Assembly: GCA_011037195.1 (NCBI GenBank)
Contig: JAAEAF010003104.1
Span: 1-64,000 of the forward strand
Length of the DNA: 64,000 bases
Source of the DNA: Triatoma infestans
Lineage: Eukaryota > Arthropoda > Insecta > Hemiptera > Reduviidae
Direction of reading: 5' to 3'
Below are positions 34,501 through 43,500 of the stretch, one piece after another. Within the stretch, counting starts at the first letter, position 1, and every line of letters starts with the position of its first letter. The position numbers and the translations under genes are program-made. The notes under the pieces are model-generated. The model did no database searches. It was not told the origin of the DNA and saw only the letters and a program-made list of their open reading frames with translations.

Positions 34501-37500
34501 CATTAGGCGGAGCTCAACAGTCGATTAGGTATCTGAACTTAGTTGCCAAGTTATAGCTATATTTCATTCTATTTTTAGTTATATACTTAGTAAAGATGAT
34601 TTCTTTATTATTATTTTTAATTAATTTAGAATTACTTTCAGGGATTCTTTGTCGTACCTGCCCCACCACATCCTACATTAAGATGTGATGATCGCCCATC
34701 AACTTGGCAATTACGATTCCCAGCCGCTGAACAAACTCTGGCCAAACATTACAGCGCTGGAAGTGTACCTGGACGTACACTAACTGTACTTCGTGCTTTA
34801 TTACACGACCTTAGATCCACTACAAATGGTGGCCATGTACTTTCTGATTATATGGTGAAAACATTATTGTGGTTCAGATTGGAAGAAGTACCTATATTAG
34901 CGCAATGGACTCATGATAAATTAGCCATCCATGTATTAACAATAGCTGATAGATTAGTCACCGCTCTTAGAACCCAAAGGCATCCTTCATATTTTTTTCC
35001 ATGGTTTAATGTAAGTACAACTAGAAAGAATATCCAAATTTCCTGTGTCATGTTGTCCTGTAACACTTGGATTTAAAATGTAATCTCTCTAAAAATATTC
35101 AAATTTTTCCTTTCAATTTCTATATCCAGAAGTTTCTATTCCATTCCACTTATCCAACGCTTTTAAAACCAAAAAAAAAAAAAAAAAAAAAAAAGTAGAT
35201 TTCTTCACCTCATTTTACGATAGATTATATTAATACAAAGCATGCTTGTTTGAACCAAGTATCTCCAAAATAGGAAGTGCGTCTGTGCTGATGATTTTTT
35301 AGTTTTCGAAACTTTCTCGAATATGATTCCAACGAGTTTCTTTCAAGTTCGCACAATTACTTTTATTCGTACATTTCTCAGGAAAAGGTTGATTTATTCA
35401 AACAACTGGGGGTGAAAAGTTAAAGCTTTCCTTTTTAACCCCATTTCAATATATTGTGTAGTTAACATTAATATTAATAAGAATTAAATAAAGTAAATGT
35501 TAATAAATAAATAAATAAATAAATGTTAATTAGCAATACATTGCTAAAAGTTCTGATTTTGAGGAAAAATGTTTTCATTTTTTAAATATGTGTTTTTCAG
35601 CATTTTCTCGAATATGGCTCCATGAATTTTCTTTCAAATGATACAATAATTATACAAAGCACAAATAAATAAATAAAAAATTATGTAGGTACTTGTAACT
35701 TCGATATACTCGTACTTCACAGAACTGCAACTAATGAGCGTTCTCTTCACGAGTTCCATCTACCATGATTCGGTTATGTCTAGTTGTAAAAGTAGAAAAA
35801 ACTTAAGAAGACTGTTAAGCTGATCCTGATGAGTTGATACTTAGCAAGCAAGTCAACGTATGTAAGCGATCCTCCACATTGCAAAGTTCCCATCTATCCG
35901 CCAAACTCCTCTAAGCAATTGGGGCAAATCCTTAGCATCCATTTCCAACCTTTACATACATCCTCCTACATCATCCGAAGTTGATTTTTTCCCTTTTGTT
36001 TAATAATAATTGTTATCTCAGCTCAATATATAGACATAATTCAATTTGTATGTTCAGTATTTCTCCCAATTTTATTTAAGAATATTAAAGCATTGTCTTA
36101 AAGAAATAGGTTACCTTACATAAGCCAATTATTTTAAATAAATTCGCCTTTAATATGTGAAAAACATATTAAATTATTGTTTTTATGTTTAACATAGATC
36201 ATGCTGAACTCACCTGGAGGTGGTACTCTACATTATACTGAAGAAGACTATACACATGATGCTGAACTTTTAACTTATTATCTTAGACGGTTGACTGATA
36301 GTTCACCAGCTTTAGCACAATGTTGTGATCCATGGCAAAGGATGGAATCAGCTTTAATAGCTAAATGGTCTGATGTAATTAATGATTTAACTCCACCTCA
36401 AGCGACACGTTCAACAAGACTCAGTTTTTATCCACTTTCCTCTTCAGGTGAGAAGTTTCATTTTTACTTATTCAATAACAACTTCAAATATTTGACAGAA
36501 GTAAGAATTATGATGATAGAAATTTAGTTTTTATTTTTAATTAAAAGCCTTTAAAGATACAAAAATATTCCATAGATATCTGGATCTCATCTTTGTATAC
36601 TGTATTTTTGTGATAGGTTATTCCACGATTGCTGCCTCACAATATTCTATTCGGCAACTTTCCTATATAGGACAACTTTTAAGATCTCTGTTGATTGTAA
36701 GATCATTGACACTAACCAAGGTACAGTATTTATTTGAAATTAAAAGGTAATTTATTCCTAAGTAACTGGAGGAAAATTTATCTAATTCCGATGAAAGTAG
36801 AAGCATTTGGGCCTCAGTTAGATCAAATGCATTTCCTGACGTAGTGATTTTAATAATCCAATAAAGCCAGTGCTATTAGAGAAAGAATTCTATTTCAAAA
36901 TTTGAGGTGAATGTGTCACAAAGGGAAAATTGACTATTGATAAAATATCTGATACCAAATACTGGAAGGAAATAGACATATGATTTTCCTCACTATCGCA
37001 TTTCTCAAATTGTAGACAACAAAATTTCTTCAAAATCAATATTTTATCGATTAGTTTCCTAAGTTTTCGCTAACAGATGTTTCTGTGTTAGTGAAGGTTC
37101 AATTTAATCTTCCTTTAACCCTTTTGAAGGCCGGTGTTGGAAGGCACATTATATATTTTAGACCTACCAGCTCACTCTCATAATTATGATGACATAGAGA
37201 GATGTCAGATCTTTCTCCACATTCTGACACAATAAAAGCAACTCGTAACTGGGAAAAAAAAGTGAATATGCAGAAATGCCAAAATATAACTTTTACTCTT
37301 GTCCCCAGGTTATCAAAATCACAATCACTTCCTTGCGCCGGTATAGTACAATATCTTGGACTGGACAAACGGCTTACATAGATTCGCACATAAGACTCAA
37401 CTGACAAGAAATAAATAAATGTTACTATTTAGTAACGCGACTACTTGCCAGACGATCAAAACTAACAACTGAACAATGAAGTACGGATATACAACGCACT

Positions 37501-40500
37501 ACTGCACCAATTTTTTTTTTTTTAAATCAAAACACACTATAGGGCGTACCTGAGCTCGCGCTTATCCCAGCCCGCAAACTACTCATCCATCGCAATCGAC
37601 TTTACTATAAACAGAACTGTTTCTATATATACATAATCACTAAATAAACGAGAGATGGGCACTCAAAAGTGCACATAAGCGAACATAAAAACTATAGCAT
37701 CCTAGACTAACCACAATTATAACCTAGTACACATACAAACCTCACACGGACTACTACTGCAACCGATATGGACTTACGGGCTAGAAATATAGGATACAGC
37801 CAACCATTCTAATAGTTCCACCTTCAGTCATCCTTATTGTCCAAAATTCTTCGCCATATAACCAACGCTCCATACTATGTCTCTAACAGAACCAGTCATA
37901 ATGACCTCAGTATATCTTCATATAAAAGTTAATATCATCTAAAAACATCATAAAAAATTTCATTCACTTCTCGCTGGTTATCCGAATCTATTACTTCAAC
38001 AGTTCTTATCTTTGACGTAATTTTCAAATAAAAAAAAAAGTTTTAATCGTTAGGCCTTGAAAAAGACAATATATTTGTCGAAACGTTGGCAAAAATTTAA
38101 GTTTTTTTTTATTTTTGGTTAAAAAAAGACCGAAACTCAAAATCCTTTCCTTCATACAAGTAACGGTCGAGAAGAATCTTCCATAGTTAGGCCTAACATT
38201 TGAGTTTGTATGGGAATTGTCAGTGGCGCTATCTAATTAATCTACTAGGTAATCCTACATTTAGGAAGCTATCCCATACATATATCCCAAGAAATACAAA
38301 GTAATAAGTACGGTCCCAATTCCAATACCCATCTAAATTTATGTTTCTTCTTTTGTAGATGTTTTGGTACTTCTATTGAGTGCAAAAACATGTTTGTATG
38401 AACAAAATAATTGATATTCCATGATTTTCAATAGAAAATAAAACTCCTTTAAATTTGCCCTAATTACATATTATACGCTTGACACTATTTCTTGAAAAAT
38501 TTGGCCGAGAAAATCTATTTTAGAGAAGTTGTTGTCTCTGAAGTACCATTTCGGTAAATATATAACTATATTGCCATCCCATTAAAAACTTAAATTCGAG
38601 TTTGAAGAAGTCTATTTTACCACCCGGAAGTGACTTGCTGACTGGATTATTTCCATTGTTGGCAATTATCTCGGTAATGGTGTCAATGATTTTCTTGCTA
38701 TATTAAACTTGCTTGTTCTAACTCACATTTAGATTGTTATATGGGTAACAACTATGATTCTGGTTGCACTGCGACTTGAAAGATCTATTATCTCCTTGGA
38801 GCCTTCTCAGTGCACTGCTCATCACGAGGCAGGACTATAGAGGCTCCTAGGAATAGAAAATCTAAGCGCAGCATTGCTGGATTCGAACCTGGTATTTCGC
38901 GTTGCTAGTCCAGCGCGCTAATACTAAGCTAATCCCTTCCGTTAACTCACATTATTTTTACTTTTATTTGAGCCATATTTATTCGAGAAAAATGACTATG
39001 TAAGAGCGGTAAGAGAATGTGATAAACTAATTTCTTTCCAGATTTTGTTTAATATAAATCTCTTACCTAAATGTACAAATTTTTGTATTAAGTTTTTCAG
39101 CTATGGTATTTTATTAAAAATTTTTATTTCAGAGTTCGAGTTTACCAACTTGGTCCCATCATCGCCACTCTTCTCAACCAGTTGAGAATTCACACAACGA
39201 GGATTTAATATTTCTAATATCTTCTATACTAGAACAAGCTAAACATGCTTATCTAGGCACTTCACGATTAATTACTACTTATAGGAGAACCAGTGGCCCA
39301 AGGACAAAACCTAGAACAGTATGTGAAGCTTACGATCTAGCAGCTAATCGCCTATTAGACGAAGTACGGATAAATAAGTACGTTTAATTTTGTACATTAA
39401 ATCCTGCAGATTAACTCACTGTTTTATACATTTCTGCACGGTATTAACAGTGGCCAGGATTCGTGTAAATTCAATTTATTGTTTGTGCAGATCTAGGTAA
39501 TAATAAGTTTGTCGATAATTCCGTTCGGTTTTATATGTGTATATAAAAAACGTTACGTATCGGCAGATTTGTTCTTTCTTTTAGTCCAAGCTCAAGAATT
39601 TCCTGGTTTTATTTGTAAAAAAAACTACTAAAAAAAAATGCAACGGTTTCTTAATTATTGAAATAATGACCATTGAAGGGAAATCTGAATGAGATGAGTC
39701 TGATGAATTAGGACGATGTGTTAGCCCAGACCAGTTGCTGTATTTTTTTCTGCAGAATTTACAAAGAAGCGTGCACGATCTAGCATTATCGTGACGGACC
39801 ACATGGCGATTTATCATTTCTGGTTGCTTCTCATGAAATGCTGTATTCAGTTTGTCCAGCTGGCCCAAGTGCACAAACGAATTGATGATCGTTTTATTTG
39901 CGCGGAACAGCTTGTACTACATAAAACACCTTGCAGAACTAAGTTAGAACATAAGCTTGGTCGGATAGAATTCCGCATTAGAAATATCAGGCTTTGGTTA
40001 AAAAAAATACTTTTCCGAGTTTTATTAATGAATAGCTGATGGAAATGCGTGGTCTTGCTCAGCTAGCTATGGTATCCAAACCAAAGCCTGTAATTATGTT
40101 CGCTCTGATTTTTAAGATGAAGTACGTATGATTTGTCATCTTCCAAAAGAGAAAAGGAGTTCTTCGTGTTATCAGGGAATTCAAGGAAAGTGTGAGATGC
40201 TCATGAGTATCTTGACGAGGTTTGGAAGCTCATTACTACACTCTCTAATTTGGGAGCACGGGCATAAGAACCGACTTGTTCGAGAGTAGAACTCTTTCGC
40301 GACATAGCAAAATTTTCAGAATGCAATGGATGCAATAAAACTTAGGACTCGTGAAAAATGTATTATTGGTTATTCGCCTAGGAACTATTCCGAAAAGGAC
40401 CTAGGGTCATCCCCGTGCTTATACTGCAGACTCAAAAAGTAAATGCATCCCAAGACTTGGCAGGTGATAGTCTTCCAGTTTTTGCAAAGAAGATGAAAAA

Positions 40501-43500
40501 ATGCATATTAGTTTGAAGCGCTTACTTGAGTGTGATTCCACTTCTATTACTTCCAGGGAATGTAATAGAAGTTCACGAAATTCTAAATTGGCAAGAACTC
40601 CCAGTCTTGCCATAATCTATTCCTTTTTTTAGGAAGTTAAGCTTTGGTACGTAAAACCTAAAAAACATATAAAATTTTGAATTACTTAACCTTACCTTAA
40701 ACAAAGAACATCCTTTAGATATTATTCTCTAAATAAAATGATGTTTATATGTATCAGGTCATCACAAGAATTGGATGTCACCGACGATCGTGCAGTAGTT
40801 CGTGACGTAATAAAATGGCTTTACCATGGTGTAGACTCAGACAAAAAAACCTTAGCACCAGTATTAAGACCTTATATGGATAAATTGTTCACAGTCTCCC
40901 ATGAAAACTGTTGGTATACAACAGAATGGAATCGTAGACAGGAATCAGATGAAATAAAAGCGTTGGGAAAATTCTGTCGTCTTGTCTCAGATGGAAAGAT
41001 TTCAGTTAACGATGGTATTGTAGACGCATATTATAAAGGTAAGTTTTATGTGATATAGTATAGATAAAATACGCTAATCATGTAAAAGGTAGATCTCTAA
41101 AAGAGTGTGATTACTTCAATTGGTCTAATTCCTTTATATGTTGATGTTTTTTTTTATAAACAGGTTGGTCTTGGGCTGAATCTATAATAAAGACAAGCTC
41201 TGAATTAGCGGATGGTGTAGAATTAATTCTAACCCCAGCTTCTGGTAAAGTAATAAGGCATAGAGTTACCGACACTAAGTTGGATTTGAACAATGTTGGG
41301 ATGTCTAGAAGTCTAGGGAGACGAAAAGTATCTAGGGATGGGAAAATACTTACTTCGGCCACTTTACCTAGGCATGCAAAACCCTTTAGAGGTAGGTATT
41401 TTTATAAGAATACCTAGTTGTACGTTCCTTAACACAATTGAAGCCACTCCTTTCTCATTTGTTTTTGTGAGGGGTTTCTATTCACAACACTGTTAAAATA
41501 GACTATACTCAATTTTAGTTGAAACTTTATTATAATACAAGAATCATTCACTACATATAAACACATTGACATGTAACCTAAAAGCCAAATGTACTAAGAA
41601 GCAGTGTTACCACATGGGGGAAAAAAATTATTTCCACAACAGTTTCGAAGATTCTCTTTTCATCGATCTACGATATATATCTAAATAAAATGATATTTAT
41701 ATGTATATGTACTAGATCACATCTTAGATCTTTTTCAAGCATTCTAAGGTTCCTTATACCAAAAAAGCTTCTTTTTACCATCTCTTACTCTATAAGAGGT
41801 AGAGTAAGTAATGCGTTGGTGTCAAATTTTCGGAACTGAGTTTTCACCGGAAATACTTGTTTTGAAATTACCTGAGTACGAAAAAGAAAATATTAGCGAA
41901 TGGTTGTATGTGTGAAGAAAAATAACACAAAAACGAAAAATCACTGTAAACTCAAACTTGGTGTTCCTGTTTAAGAATCACCATTGTATGTGACAATAAG
42001 TTTTATGGGTAAAACCCATCAGTCGTAATTCCGGACTTTACTGAATGTTCTTTTTATCAATTTTTCGCAATATTCTCGAAAATGGTTCCAATGATTTTCT
42101 TTCAACACATTTTCGCATTTGCGATGAAATCTCTTATATTGAAAATATGATCATAACTTCTTAGGGTGGAAAGAGAAGAATGTAATTAAGTAAAAGTTAC
42201 TTAGTAACAATATGGATAAGCTAGATGTTGTCTACGCCAATTAATTGGATAAATCAATCTGTTTTAGAATGCCTGAAATCGAGGCTAAATAGATCAAAAG
42301 AAGATGATGAACTTCTAACCACTTCACACAATATCCTTAAAAATGCCAATCCAATGGTTTTAACAATGGAGGCAATGCATCGTTATGGTAACCATCGTGG
42401 AATAGGCAGCATTGTCCATGCATTAATTACCCTTAGGAAGTTTTCAGTAAGTAATTTGGTAACTAGAATCACTAATAATATGTATTTTTTTTTTTATAAG
42501 TGTAACACTGAAATTTTATTATTTCTATAACCAGGTGTTACAGGAAGTTTCTGGAATGTTACCAGAAAGTGATAGGTCTCAAGTTTTGGATGAAATACAA
42601 AGAGTAAGTAAAGAAGTGAGAAGGCCTAGAAATCTTGCACGTTCAGTATCAGCTAGGATAAAACCATCGCAGATTTACCGTTCTACCAACGAATTATCAC
42701 TTGCACCCGTGGAAGATGGAGAAGGAAATATAGCACTTGATGAAACTTTAGTTGGTACCTGTCGTCAAGTTAGAGTCAGAGGATCGTATCCATCCGTTTT
42801 TAATCCAGCTTTTTTCAGGTACATTTTTTTTTTTTTTAAAGTTAATTATTACTTCATTACTTTGTAGTGGAGTGGATTATATAAAGGTGGTTTCAAAGTT
42901 TGAAAAAGGTGATAAGAATCTCGAAAGTAAGATAGGTTAAAGGCAGTTCACTGTAATGTATAGTGTAAAATCCTTCAGATCTCTAGAAAAAAAATCTCCT
43001 ATTAAGCCGATCTTGGCAGCCCCCATTTTGAATGAAATGCTGTTGATAAAAGTTTCTTCTTCTAGCAGGGAGAAAAAATAAAAACTGAATTTGAGTTAAA
43101 AGTATTGTATTAAAGCCATAAAAACTGATTTTTTTTTTGCAGTCATCTCATGAAAACATTAACATTTTAGTAATAAACATAATATATAAATTGATGGTTT
43201 GAGAACATAGACACAAACACATAGATTATGGACTGTATAATAATCTTTAAACGACTTATTTTAATTATCAATAATGGCTATTCTAAAGCAGTTAATGTTA
43301 CAAAAAACGCATAAAATTAAATAGTGTAATTCTGTGTATTACATGTAAAGATCGTAATTTATTGAGTATTTAACCATAATACAATAATTTAGTAGCACAT
43401 TTACCATTATCGTTTATTTAAAAACAATCAGCGGTGGGTGAATGAATATCACTCTCTCATTTATGTGGTATGTATGCATTAGCTTTTAGTAAGATATACT

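Noticed and set aside
36448..36500. Longer form of exon 8 ending at 36500
   Set aside because: It keeps a frame to exon 10, but the extra codons are intron-like; the CAG|GTGAG donor plus the 80-bp exon 9 explains the phases better. Kept only as an alternative.
42225..42267. Extending exon 13 upstream to the ATG at 42225
   Set aside because: A stop lies directly before that ATG, and the phase left by exon 12 is only satisfied by the acceptor at 42267/42268.
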